48,802 nt of DNA from Verrucomicrobiota bacterium (GTDB lineage Bacteria > Verrucomicrobiota > Kiritimatiellia > SS1-B-03-39 > UBA6053). The position numbers and the translations under genes are program-made. Below are positions 33,689 through 41,767 of the stretch, piece after piece. The DNA lies in NCBI GenBank assembly GCA_020831625.1, contig JAFIGD010000039.1, forward strand, positions 1-48,802, read 5' to 3'. Numbering within the stretch: the first letter of the stretch is position 1; each line of letters begins with the position of its first letter. The notes below the pieces were generated by a model. It was not told where the DNA came from and did not search any database. It was given only the letters and a program-made list of their open reading frames with translations.

Positions 33689-34693
33689 CTATTTTGTTGG
33701 GACGGCTGCATCGTCGAAGCTGGCCATGTCGTTGAGGAAGGCGGTGGCGGCATGGAGGAGGGGGAGGGCGAGGGCGCAGCCGGTGCCTTCGCCGAGACGG
33801 AGGCCGAGGTCGAGAAGCGGGGAGGCGTTGAGGTGTTCGAGAAAGCGGCGGTGACCTTGTTCGTCGGAGCAGTGGCAGAACACGGCGTTGCGGGAGAGGG
33901 CGGGTTCCATTTTCAGCGCGACGGCGTACGCGGCGGTCGCGATGAAGCCGTCCACGAGCACGAGCATGTTCCGGCGGGCGGCGGCGGCCATGCCGCCGGC
34001 GATGTGGGCGATTTCGAAACCGCCGTAGGCCTGGAGGATCGCTTCGGGCGAGGAGGGGAGGCCGTGACGTTCGACGGCGCGGTGGAGAAGGGCGCGTTTT
34101 TGGTCGAGGGCCTGTCCCTGAAGGCCGGTGCCGGCACCCACGCAGGTTTCCAGGGGTTCGCGGGTGACGGCGTGCATGATGAGCGATGCGGAGGAGGTGT
34201 TGCCGATGCCCATTTCGCCGAAGCCGATGACGTTGCAGCCGGTTTGGGCGGCGGTGTCGATGTGGGCGGCGCTTTGGGTCAGGCAGGTTTGGCGTTGCGC
34301 GGCGGACATGGCGGCGCCGTGAAGCAGATTTTCGGTGCCGCGGGCGACCTTCGCCGGAATGAGAAGCGGATGCGGCGGGAGGTCGGCATCCACGCCGACA
34401 TCGTGGATGCGCAGGTCCATTCCGTTCAGGCGGGTGAAGACATTGATGGCAGCGCCGCCGGCGAGGAAATTCAGGACCATGGCGGCGGTGACTTCACGCG
34501 GGAAGGCGCTGACGGGTTCGCGGGACAGACCGTGGTCGGCGGCGTAGACGAGAAGGGCGGGGGCGCAGAGTTCCGGGGTGAGACTTTGTTGTACGAGGCC
34601 GATTTGGAGGGCGAGGGTCTCCAGTTTTCCGAGAGAGCCGGGGGGCTTGGTTTTTCGGTCGATTTTGGAGTGGAGGGCTTGTTTAAGGGTCAT
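33689..34693 (-). CDS. cobT: Nicotinate-nucleotide-dimethylbenzimidazole phosphoribosyltransferase
   Basis: A 334-residue protein. It activates the lower-ligand base of cobamides to alpha-ribazole phosphate. Signatures are KIDRKTKPPGSLGKLETLAL near the start, VYAADHGLSREPVSAFPREV, MVLNFLAGGAAINVF, GEMGIGNTSSASLIMHAV, and the C-terminal LRLGEGTGCALALPLL with the catalytic Glu. The length is slightly short but complete. The start overlaps the upstream pseudopilin stop by 4 bp (ATGA), tying lower-ligand activation to the surface-protein genes. Confidence 0.95.
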   Translation of the reverse strand: MTLKQALHSKIDRKTKPPGSLGKLETLALQIGLVQQSLTPELCAPALLVYAADHGLSREPVSAFPREVTAAMVLNFLAGGAAINVFTRLNGMDLRIHDVGVDADLPPHPLLIPAKVARGTENLLHGAAMSAAQRQTCLTQSAAHIDTAAQTGCNVIGFGEMGIGNTSSASLIMHAVTREPLETCVGAGTGLQGQALDQKRALLHRAVERHGLPSSPEAILQAYGGFEIAHIAGGMAAAARRNMLVLVDGFIATAAYAVALKMEPALSRNAVFCHCSDEQGHRRFLEHLNASPLLDLGLRLGEGTGCALALPLLHAATAFLNDMASFDDAAVPTK

Positions 34694-35481
34694 CGACTCG
34701 TCCGCATGGGGTTCCAGTAGCCGTTTTCTTCATCGGGACCGAACCAGCCGAGATCGTGGGCATCGGCATCGCCGCCGTGGGGGTTGATGCCCGGGGGGGC
34801 GGGGGCTTGTTGGACCGCGGTGACGCTGCCATCCGCCCAGCCCACAATGGCGGCACCCAGAAACCTGAAGTGCGTGCTGGGGGATGGGCGATGGGTCGTG
34901 GGGCCTTGTCCAAAATCCCAAAAAGGCGGCTCGGAAAAGGCGTATTCCTGAATGCCGCTCCCGGAGGCGTAGGCGCTGCTGGCGAACATGACCGTGCGGG
35001 GGTTCATGATTTGACCGGGTCGCGCGGAGATTTTCAATCCGTTCGCATCATAGCCCCGGCCCGGCCAGCCGCCGATGTAGCTGCCGTTGTAGCCGTATCC
35101 GCCGGTACCCTCCTCAAAGGACTGGCTGCCCGTGAGCATTTTTTGAAACCGCGGGCATTGCACCACCCGGCGGTCTTCACCGAGGTATTCGGCCAGGAAT
35201 CCCAGTGTCGGATCAAACGGTGAATTGACTGAACTTCGGCGGCCGTGCCAGCGTCCGGTGTTCCATCGGTCGGATGCCGGGACATACTGGCCGTGGTCGA
35301 TGGCGTAGCTGAGGTTGGCGGCGACCAGCTGCCGGAGGTTGTTCATGCTTTGTGTTTGTTGGCCGCGAATGATTGCCCGTTGGACTCCGGGGACCGTCAG
35401 GGCGGCGAGCAGGGTGATGATGGCAACCACCACCAGCATTTCGACCAGCGTGAAACCTTTTTGGCGTTCCGGGAGGCTCAT
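34690..35481 (-). CDS. Type II secretion/DUF1559-like pseudopilin in the B12 operon
   Basis: A 263-residue protein with N-terminus QKGFTLVEMLVVVAIITLLA: prepilin cleavage before Phe, Glu at +5, then a hydrophobic helix. The NLRQLVAANLSYAIDHGQYV segment is the usual start of PVC pseudopilins. The C-terminal HFRFLGAAIVGWADGSVTAV resembles the H-x9-DG element of these proteins, with a longer spacing (12 residues between His and Asp). It is probably exported and held in the envelope. Overlaps of 4 bp with both the surface-protein gene and cobT place it firmly in the riboswitch operon. Its role in corrinoid handling is unknown. Confidence 0.85.
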   Translation of the reverse strand: MSLPERQKGFTLVEMLVVVAIITLLAALTVPGVQRAIIRGQQTQSMNNLRQLVAANLSYAIDHGQYVPASDRWNTGRWHGRRSSVNSPFDPTLGFLAEYLGEDRRVVQCPRFQKMLTGSQSFEEGTGGYGYNGSYIGGWPGRGYDANGLKISARPGQIMNPRTVMFASSAYASGSGIQEYAFSEPPFWDFGQGPTTHRPSPSTHFRFLGAAIVGWADGSVTAVQQAPAPPGINPHGGDADAHDLGWFGPDEENGYWNPMRTSR

Positions 35482-36782
35482 GGGGTTTCCTCTGTTTGCG
35501 TGATGTGGAGGCGCAGGAAATGCACGGGCGGGGCGGTGCCGCCGGCGGAAACCCGCACCCGGCGGAGCACACCGACCGAGGCGATGTGATGAGCGGAGGT
35601 TTCTTCGATGAGGGGGGCGTGATCGTCCACGGCTTCAAAGGGGTGTCCGTTTTCGCTGCGCGCGATGGGGTTCCAGTTTTGGAGGTCGGTGCTGAGCTGG
35701 ATTTCCAGGATCAGATCGACGGCCCGCTCGTCGCGGGTGAATTCGATGAACATATCGCCGTCGGTTTGAACCGCGCGGGAGACGGGCGCGGCGTCGGGAA
35801 GGGTGCCGGAGCGGCCGAGAGCATAGCTGAAGAGGTTGGGAATGCCGTCATTCCGGGGGCTGTGGTTGGGTTCCCGCTGATCCGGATCGGCGATTTGTTG
35901 TGCCGCCCAGGTGGCGAAGTCCATGTCGCGGGAAATGATTCCGACCGATTCAAGGTCGAATCCGCCGGAGCCCCAGGTCACCCAGGCGTCGTAAACGGGT
36001 TGACCGGAGCTGTCTTTGAAATGGCCGTTTCCGGGAATGTCCACGATCCGGACATAGCGGATTTCGTCCAGGTTCACATCCCCGTTGAGCACAGAAGGAT
36101 GATCCTCCAGAGACTTGAGATCAAAGGGGGTTCCCCAGGATTCGCCGTAGGCGTTGATATGTTTTCCGGCGAGGCCGTAAACGTTCCGGGGGTCAATATA
36201 CCCGTATGAGCCCACGGCTGCAGGCGTGAGAGACACGGAGGGAAACCGCGCGAAGTCTGTACCGTTGCTGGAGACCTCCACATAAGCCAGTTCGGCAAAG
36301 AGGGAGGTTTTTCCGCCGATGGCGTTTTCGAAAACGACAAAGTCGGCGCCGGACAGGTTGCGGATGGGGGTGTCGAATGCGAGGGTGATGGATCCGGGCG
36401 GAACGCCGTCTCCGATTTGTGTGCTGTTCAGATCCCCCAGAGAGACGACGGCAAAGTTGTCTCCCGTGACCGGACCGAGGACCTGGTTCAGGTCTGTCCA
36501 ATCGGGGGAGACCCCCGGGGCCGGGCTGTAATCCTCCACGGAGGCCACCCACCCGAAAAAGAGGGGGTTGACGATGTTGTCGGGGTTGGCATAGGTCCCG
36601 TTATGCTGCATTAACCGTGATTTTCCCTCCCCATGGGGGCCGATAAAACCGGGGACGGGGGCGTCGAAGGTGTTCGCCGGGTCGTTGAGCCCGCCGGAGT
36701 AGGGGCCCTGGGCCTGAAGCAGGCCGGCGGTCAGGAGGATGACAGCCCGGAGAGCGGGGCGTTTCATGAGGGAGGGATTCAT
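35478..36782 (-). CDS. Secreted cell-surface protein of the type found in B12 loci
   Basis: A 434-residue protein from ATG 36782 (AGGA ribosome site upstream) with signal peptide MKRPALRAVILLTAGLLQAQ. A beta-sandwich-like domain spans about 40-290: DLNQVLGPVTGDNFAVVSLG, GSITLAFDTPIRNLSGADFV-VFENAI, FAELAYVEVSSNGTDFARFP, RYVRIVDIPGNGHFKDSSGQ and AWVTWGSGGFDLESVGII. This pattern is recalled from 'cell surface proteins' in cobalamin-riboswitch loci of Bacteroidota. The tail resembles PVC exported proteins (LSTDLQNWNPIARSENGHPF, then FLRLHI). No PEP-CTERM signal is seen. It starts 1 bp after the DUF4465 gene and overlaps the pseudopilin gene. It is probably a corrinoid-binding or capture component. 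That is inference. Confidence 0.75.
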   Translation of the reverse strand: MNPSLMKRPALRAVILLTAGLLQAQGPYSGGLNDPANTFDAPVPGFIGPHGEGKSRLMQHNGTYANPDNIVNPLFFGWVASVEDYSPAPGVSPDWTDLNQVLGPVTGDNFAVVSLGDLNSTQIGDGVPPGSITLAFDTPIRNLSGADFVVFENAIGGKTSLFAELAYVEVSSNGTDFARFPSVSLTPAAVGSYGYIDPRNVYGLAGKHINAYGESWGTPFDLKSLEDHPSVLNGDVNLDEIRYVRIVDIPGNGHFKDSSGQPVYDAWVTWGSGGFDLESVGIISRDMDFATWAAQQIADPDQREPNHSPRNDGIPNLFSYALGRSGTLPDAAPVSRAVQTDGDMFIEFTRDERAVDLILEIQLSTDLQNWNPIARSENGHPFEAVDDHAPLIEETSAHHIASVGVLRRVRVSAGGTAPPVHFLRLHITQTEETP

Positions 36783-36783
36783 G

Positions 36784-37647
36784 TCAGGTCCTGTTTTTGC
36801 GCAGAAGGCTGAAAAGGACGCCGGCACCGCCGAGAAGGAGAAGAAGGGTTCCCGGTTCGGGAATCGCGCCAATGTTGTCGATGGCGAAAAAGTTGGGGGT
36901 GTTCATGCCGAAGGATCCGGTGTCAGAGGAGGTCAGCGTGAACGCCAGGGTGTCGACGGTTCCGAGCGGGGAGAGGTCGATGAAGCTCCAGTTGTCCAGG
37001 ATATAATGTTCGCTGACGTCTTCGGAGCGGAAATCGGCGAGGTAGAAATTGACCGTACCTGTTGATGCCGTGTTGTTCAGGCCTTCGATGGTGAGCAAAA
37101 ACCAATCCTCGTCCCCGCCGGTGAATTGTTTTGAGAAGGGGTCTCCGTCCAACATGCTGAAGTAGGCATAGGAGGTGTTGGCAACAAAAAGGCCCCGGCC
37201 GTTGAAATTTTGATGGGCCGTGAAGGATACGGACACGGGGCCGCCGGCGATGCCGTAGGTTTGGCTGCCTCCCTGACCGGCGCCCGGTTTGGCGCTGTAT
37301 TGGTTCGCAAGTCCGCCGGTGCTGTTATCGGTCACACGCGAGTAAGCCCAGCCGCTCCAGAAGTCGTATTGAAACGAACCCTCCCCGTCCGGTTGGTCAT
37401 AGGCGCGGTTGTACGTGTTCTGGAAAATTCCGATGGTCCCGCCGCTGCCGGACGTGAAGGTGGAATTTTTGGTGACGATGCTGCCCGACCCCGGTCCCCA
37501 GGGATCGTTCGTGATTGTTTCGGTTCCGGTGAGGTGTTCGCCGTTCTCGTGGTTGCCGGAGGCGAAACTCAGGTCTTCGAGGGTGATCTGGGACGCTTGC
37601 AGGCTGAAAGCGGCCAGCAAGGCAATGACACACGCATGTGTTTTCAT
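36784..37647 (-). CDS. DUF4465-domain protein with PEP-CTERM anchor
   Basis: A 287-residue protein. A signal peptide (MKTHACVIALLAAFSLQA) leads to a DUF4465 domain: FQYDFWSGWAYSRVTDNSTG, NQYSAKPGAGQGGSQTYGIA, ILDNWSFIDLSPLGTVDTLA and FGMNTPNFFAIDNI. The C-terminus IPEPGTLLLLLGGAGVLFSL-LRKNRT is a PEP-CTERM/exosortase sorting signal. DUF4465 proteins in Bacteroidota are recurrently encoded in vitamin B12-regulated loci. Here the gene is first behind a cobalamin riboswitch, 74 nt after it, with an AAAGGA ribosome site. A surface corrinoid-binding role is a reasonable inference. Attachment by PEP-CTERM instead of a lipid anchor is notable. Confidence 0.82.
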   Translation of the reverse strand: MKTHACVIALLAAFSLQASQITLEDLSFASGNHENGEHLTGTETITNDPWGPGSGSIVTKNSTFTSGSGGTIGIFQNTYNRAYDQPDGEGSFQYDFWSGWAYSRVTDNSTGGLANQYSAKPGAGQGGSQTYGIAGGPVSVSFTAHQNFNGRGLFVANTSYAYFSMLDGDPFSKQFTGGDEDWFLLTIEGLNNTASTGTVNFYLADFRSEDVSEHYILDNWSFIDLSPLGTVDTLAFTLTSSDTGSFGMNTPNFFAIDNIGAIPEPGTLLLLLGGAGVLFSLLRKNRT

Positions 37648-37720
37648 ATAATGTTCCTTTCCCCTGACGCGGGGGATTTGGGTTTGAGTTGAGTTCCCTC
37701 TGCGGGAGGGATGTCGGGGA

Positions 37721-37858
37721 GGCTCATCTCGTCTTCTGGCTTCCGGCTTGACCTTCGTTTCCCCTTCCGTTCCCTGCGGAACGTGGATTGAAAACGTCGT
37801 ATCCGGTTACAGCGGCGCGACCGCGGCCGATTTTCACGGCACTTCCGTTAGATGAGTC
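37721..37858 (-). promoter_or_regulatory. Cobalamin riboswitch
   Basis: Reading the minus strand, P1 is CTCATCT (37856-37850) closing with AGATGAG (37729-37723). Inside it lie GCCGTGAAAATCGGC, CGCGGTCGCGCCGCTGTAAC (compare the consensus GCCACTGTAA) and AAGCCGGAAGCCAGAAGACG (the B12-box equivalent of AGCCAGGAGACC). The order and spacing fit the cobalamin aptamer. A C-rich expression platform and the ribosome site of the DUF4465 gene follow, so control is probably at translation initiation or by early termination: B12 bound, operon off. It governs six genes down to cobC. Confidence 0.9.
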
Positions 37859-37884
37859 TTTGTCCGACGACTTATCGCGTTTCC

Positions 37885-37913
37885 TTATTAGAATGATTGG
37901 ATGCGCACAACAA
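37885..37913 (-). promoter_or_regulatory. Promoter of the riboswitch operon
   Basis: On the minus strand TTGTTG (37913-37908), a 17-bp spacer and TAATAA (37890-37885) lie about 27 bp before the riboswitch P1 stem. The predicted start is near 37878. Position and spacing are good. Confidence 0.55.
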
Positions 37914-38004
37914 GAAAAAATCATAACAATTCTTACCTGTTAAGTCGTATTTGGGGCTGAAAACAGGGTGGGGGATGGAGGCTCTGAAGTCGAAAAGATG
38001 GACC

Positions 38005-39852
38005 TCAGTCGAATGACTGGCTTAACAGAAGACTTGTGGTGTCGATCCGGGCAGTGGGGGCGGTTTCGGCGGCGCGGATTTCAAGGACGTTTTTTGTGGC
38101 GAGCCACTCTTTGGGGAAGGGGACGTCGAAGATGCCGATGTCGTTGTGTTGAAAGGCAAGGGGGTTTCCGTTGAGGAAAAAGTGATGTTGATGATTCCGC
38201 AGGCCGGCGTGGACGATGCGCAGGTGCGCGTGGCTTGCGTTCGGGACCGTATTTGCGGGAAGATCAAGGTTGAGGGTGAGGGATTCGCCCGCCGGGAGTC
38301 GCTGAAGGATTTGCGGGGCGTAAAACTGGTGGGTTATCACGGAAAGTGGGTCGGGGGAACCGCCGAGGGTGACTTCATACACGACGGTTTCCCGGACGGC
38401 GAGGGTGACACCGGTTGTCCAGGCGGTTCCCGAGGCGGCAAGAGGGGTATTGATCATCGTGAGGCTTTCGTCGGGAATGCGCTTGATGATGCCGGTGATT
38501 TCGCTTCCGCGGGGCGCGGTGATGGTCAGGGGCATGTTGAGGGGCGTTCGCTGGTCGTTATAGACGGCGACGATGAGGCGGTTGTCGTTCAGGGCGGCGG
38601 TCACCCAGATATCGGGATGGGGGGAGCGGGTTTCCATGAGACGGCCGCGGAAGTTGCGGAGCATTTTGAAGCCGGTGGCGACGCCGTTGCCGTGATGGGC
38701 CTCGTGGGCGGCGCGGGCCTCGGCTTTGTCGGGCACGCGGTCGAGGAGATAGAGCACGTCCCGCATGAAGTAGGTATAGTGGGCGCGGTCGCGGATGGCG
38801 GGCGGGGTGGTGTTGTAGCCGCCCTGGGCTGGCCCGGGGCGTTCGGGGTCGAGATCGCCACCGGCTTCGGTGTTGTAGACTTTGAGGAAACGTCCGTGGC
38901 GGGTGCGGGTGTAGGCGTTGAGCATCTCATAGGATGCGGCCACGATGCGGGTGTCGCCGCCGTAGTGATGCTCCGCATAGCCATCGATCCATTCGATGCC
39001 GGCGTCGACAGTGGGCCGGTGAACGGTCTCCCAAGTCGCGTATCCGTTTTGGTGGATGTGAAAATCCCAGCCGGCCACCAGCAAGACCTCGGGGTTGGCG
39101 GCTTTGAGGGCGGGGGCGAAGACTTTCAGCATGGCGTTGTACCATTTGACGTTTTGAGCCCCGGGCCAGAATCTCTCCTGGGTGACATCGCGGCCCCAGG
39201 GTTGGGTCTCCGCGCGGTAAAGGGTGTTGCGCCAGGTCCAGGTTGCGCCTTCTTCGGTGCCCTGGGGCATGAAACGGGTGGCGAGGGCGTCAAAACGGCC
39301 GTTATCGGCGCGGACTGCGACCCGTTGAGAGGTCCACACCAGGTGGTCGGTGGGCTCCTGTTCATAAAGCAGGGTCATGGGGGTGTCGGGTTCGACTGAA
39401 TCCTGACGGTAGAAGGCTCCGTTGTAGTTGACGCCGGGCCGCACGCCCCAGTTTAGGTAGGGTTCGTTCCAGAATTCGACGATGGGCTGCCGGTCGAGAT
39501 GACGGGATTGGGTGCCGTAGGTGGTTGCAACGGTTGTGAGACGGCGGGTCCAGTCGGGAGATTCAACGATCAGAGCGGGTTGATAGCGGTCCCAGAAGCA
39601 TTCGACGAAATGGGTGATTCCCTCCGGGGGGGATTGCGGGGTGCCGGGGTTGTGGGCGATGGTTCGCACGGATTCCACGCCCCAGGTCTCGATCCGTTCG
39701 GGGGGGAGCGGGGTGGCGTGGACGCCGAAGAGACCGCGCGGGACATGGGTTTGACTGTTCAGAGTCCGGGCGCGGCCGGTGACCTGGAGGGTGTCGGACA
39801 GGGCCGGAAACAAGCCGGAAATCAGGCAGCAGATCAGAATCGCATATTTCAT
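38005..39852 (-). CDS. Secreted clan GH-A glycoside hydrolase, GH86/agarase-like
   Basis: A 615-residue protein with signal peptide MKYAILICCLISGLFPALS. The catalytic barrel shows IVEFWNEPYLNWGVRPG (acid/base Glu130 in WNEP), GWDFHIHQNGYATWETV, WIDGYAEHHYGGDT and LKVYNTEAGGDLDPE (candidate nucleophile Glu329). C-terminal beta-sandwich domains follow (VVYEVTLGG, SHAHLRIVHAGLRNHQHHFF). The WNEPYLNW and NTEAGG motifs and the C-terminal domain recall beta-agarases/porphyranases of GH86, but other GH-A families are possible. The substrate is probably a polysaccharide outside the cell. It stands alone, upstream of the riboswitch and outside that transcript. No ribosome site is obvious. Confidence 0.65.
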   Translation of the reverse strand: MKYAILICCLISGLFPALSDTLQVTGRARTLNSQTHVPRGLFGVHATPLPPERIETWGVESVRTIAHNPGTPQSPPEGITHFVECFWDRYQPALIVESPDWTRRLTTVATTYGTQSRHLDRQPIVEFWNEPYLNWGVRPGVNYNGAFYRQDSVEPDTPMTLLYEQEPTDHLVWTSQRVAVRADNGRFDALATRFMPQGTEEGATWTWRNTLYRAETQPWGRDVTQERFWPGAQNVKWYNAMLKVFAPALKAANPEVLLVAGWDFHIHQNGYATWETVHRPTVDAGIEWIDGYAEHHYGGDTRIVAASYEMLNAYTRTRHGRFLKVYNTEAGGDLDPERPGPAQGGYNTTPPAIRDRAHYTYFMRDVLYLLDRVPDKAEARAAHEAHHGNGVATGFKMLRNFRGRLMETRSPHPDIWVTAALNDNRLIVAVYNDQRTPLNMPLTITAPRGSEITGIIKRIPDESLTMINTPLAASGTAWTTGVTLAVRETVVYEVTLGGSPDPLSVITHQFYAPQILQRLPAGESLTLNLDLPANTVPNASHAHLRIVHAGLRNHQHHFFLNGNPLAFQHNDIGIFDVPFPKEWLATKNVLEIRAAETAPTARIDTTSLLLSQSFD

Positions 39853-39912
39853 GAGACTAAAAAGGTTAGGCGTGAAGCCTAACCCTTGTGGTTAAGGTTG
39901 GAAAGCCGGGAT

Positions 39913-40809
39913 TCAGGATTTTTCCACGGTGTGCAGGTGCACATCCTGCTGCGGAAAGGGAATGCTGAAGCCGGCGGCTTCGATGCGTTCTTTGATGGTC
40001 ATGTTGAGGTCCATCATGGTCGGGAAAAAGTCGGAGGCTTTCACCCAGGGGCGCACACAGAAATTGACGGAGCTGTCGCCCAGTTCGAGGACTCCGACGG
40101 TGGGCGCGGGGTCTTTGAGCACCCGTTCGTCCTCGTCGAGAATTTTGAGAAGCAGGTCTTTGACGGCCCGCAGATCGTCGTTGTAGCTGACCCCGATGGT
40201 GAGATCAATGCGGCGGGTGTCGCGGGCGTTGACGTTGGTGATGGCCCCGGAGGTGATGGCGTTGTTGGGAACGATGATCACCCGGTTGTCGGGGGTGCGG
40301 AGGGTGGTGGTGAAGATGTCGATTTCCTCCACAATGCCCGCCGTGCCGCCGGCCTCGATAAAGTTGCCGACTTTGAAGGGCTTGAAGAGGATGAGCATGA
40401 ACCCGGCGGCGAAATTGGCGAGAGAGCCCTGGAGAGCGAGGCCGATGGCCAGACCGGCGGCACCGATGATGGCGACAAAGGAGGTGGTCTGCACGCCGAT
40501 CCGCTGCAGGGCGGCGAGGACAACGCCCACCATGATGATCGCGTAAACCAGTCCGGCGACGAAGCCGATGATGGTGCCGTCGATTTTGCGGGCGGTCATG
40601 ACTTTTTTGATGAGTTTGCGGATGCTGAAGGCCACAATTTTACCGATCAGGAGGATGGCGATCGCGATCGCCAGGTTTACCAAATAGGGGGTAGCGGCGA
40701 TGACAACATCCATGCCTTCACCGGCGGCGAAGCGATCATAGGTATTGGCGGCGGCGGCTGCGAGATCCATCGTTTCGGGGGCGGTTTCGGGTACAGTTTC
40801 TTCGGGCAT
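39913..40809 (-). CDS. mscS: Small-conductance mechanosensitive channel (MscS family)
   Basis: A 298-residue protein from ATG 40809 (AAGGA ribosome site upstream). Membrane helices include YLVNLAIAIAILLIGKIVAF and FVAGLVYAIIMVGVVLAALQ. The pore helix TTSFVAIIGAAGLAIGLALQ-GSLANFAAGFMLI carries the Gly/Ala pattern of MscS TM3. The beta domain follows: VGNFIEAGGTAGIVEEIDIF, NRVIIVPNNAITSGAITN. It releases solutes on osmotic down-shock. The length is like E. coli MscS. It begins 5 bp after lgt and probably shares its transcript. Confidence 0.93.
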   Translation of the reverse strand: MPEETVPETAPETMDLAAAAANTYDRFAAGEGMDVVIAATPYLVNLAIAIAILLIGKIVAFSIRKLIKKVMTARKIDGTIIGFVAGLVYAIIMVGVVLAALQRIGVQTTSFVAIIGAAGLAIGLALQGSLANFAAGFMLILFKPFKVGNFIEAGGTAGIVEEIDIFTTTLRTPDNRVIIVPNNAITSGAITNVNARDTRRIDLTIGVSYNDDLRAVKDLLLKILDEDERVLKDPAPTVGVLELGDSSVNFCVRPWVKASDFFPTMMDLNMTIKERIEAAGFSIPFPQQDVHLHTVEKS

Positions 40810-40814
40810 GATGT

Positions 40815-41705
40815 TTATCCTTGGGTTGGAGATGGATTGGATTTGAACCAGAACAAAAGGTTGACCGAGATCAGCAGCATGAGCCCGGTCAGCAGTTGAC
40901 CCCGGGACATCCATCCGAAGAGGAGTTCAGTGTCCGGGTCCGGCTCACGGAAGAATTCGGCCATAAAGCGGAAAATACTGTAGGCTCCGAGAAATGCAAA
41001 ACTTAAGCGGCCTTCGCGGGCACGGCTCCAGGAGGTTTGGCGAAGGGACCAGAGGATGAGAAAGAGCAGGAGGCCTTCGCCGAGCGCCTGGTAGAGTTGG
41101 GACGGGTGCCGGGGAATGAGCAGGCCTTCGTCGACCAGAGAGCGGAGGAAGTCGAGATCGTAGCGGCGGTCGGCCAGGGCATTTCCGGGATAGAATTCCC
41201 GGCGTTCGAGCGGGAAGACGACGCCCCAGGAGCCGGAGGTGGGGCGGCCCCAGAGTTCGCCGTTGATGAAGTTGGCGAGGCGGCCGAGGGCGAGTCCGGC
41301 GGGGCCCACCGCGCAGAGATTGTCGGACAGGTTCCAAAAGGAGACCTTGTACTTCCTCGACCACCAGACCATCACCAGCGCGCAGCCGAGGATGCCTCCG
41401 TGACTGGCCATGCCGCCCTCCCAGACGCGCAGGAGCTGTCCGGGGTCCTCCAGCAGGACGCGGGGCTGATAGAAGAGGAAATAGCCGATGCGGCCGCCGA
41501 GCATGACCCCGAAGACGGCCAGGGTGGTGAGGAAGTCCTGAACCTTGGCCGGGTTCATGTCCAGCAGCCCGCGCCGGGCCAGCCGCTTCAGGAGCAGATA
41601 CGCAATCAGAAAGCCGGCCAGATACGCAAGCCCGTACCAGCGCACCGCAAGGGTGTCGGTCAGGGTGAAAATTTCGGGCCGCAGGCGGTGGATGTAGATG
41701 GGCAT
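40815..41705 (-). CDS. lgt: Phosphatidylglycerol-prolipoprotein diacylglyceryl transferase
   Basis: A 296-residue polytopic inner membrane enzyme that attaches diacylglycerol to lipobox cysteines. Signatures are VRWYGLAYLAGFLIAYLL, LGGRIGYFLFYQPRV, GGMASHGGILGCALVMVWWS (conserved HGG), the Lgt signature GRLANFINGELWGRPTSGSW, HPSQLYQALGEGLLL, and the late FRFMAEFFREPDP. The length is normal. It serves the lipoproteins in this window (TPR and 3D-domain proteins). Directly upstream lies a broken hicAB remnant. Confidence 0.95.
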   Translation of the reverse strand: MPIYIHRLRPEIFTLTDTLAVRWYGLAYLAGFLIAYLLLKRLARRGLLDMNPAKVQDFLTTLAVFGVMLGGRIGYFLFYQPRVLLEDPGQLLRVWEGGMASHGGILGCALVMVWWSRKYKVSFWNLSDNLCAVGPAGLALGRLANFINGELWGRPTSGSWGVVFPLERREFYPGNALADRRYDLDFLRSLVDEGLLIPRHPSQLYQALGEGLLLFLILWSLRQTSWSRAREGRLSFAFLGAYSIFRFMAEFFREPDPDTELLFGWMSRGQLLTGLMLLISVNLLFWFKSNPSPTQG

Positions 41706-41746
41706 GGTTTATCGGGTTTTGTAGGGGGATTGTTCTTCGTAAAAAG

Positions 41747-41767
41747 TTATCGGTCACTTTTTTTCAT
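41747..41767 (-). pseudogene. hicB start remnant (six codons)
   Basis: The stop of the hicA-like frame overlaps an ATG (ATGA, 41767-41764) that reads MKKSDR and stops. MKKSDRY is a common beginning of HicB antitoxins encoded after hicA with this same overlap. The rest of hicB is missing and sequence upstream of lgt follows at once. Confidence 0.45.
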
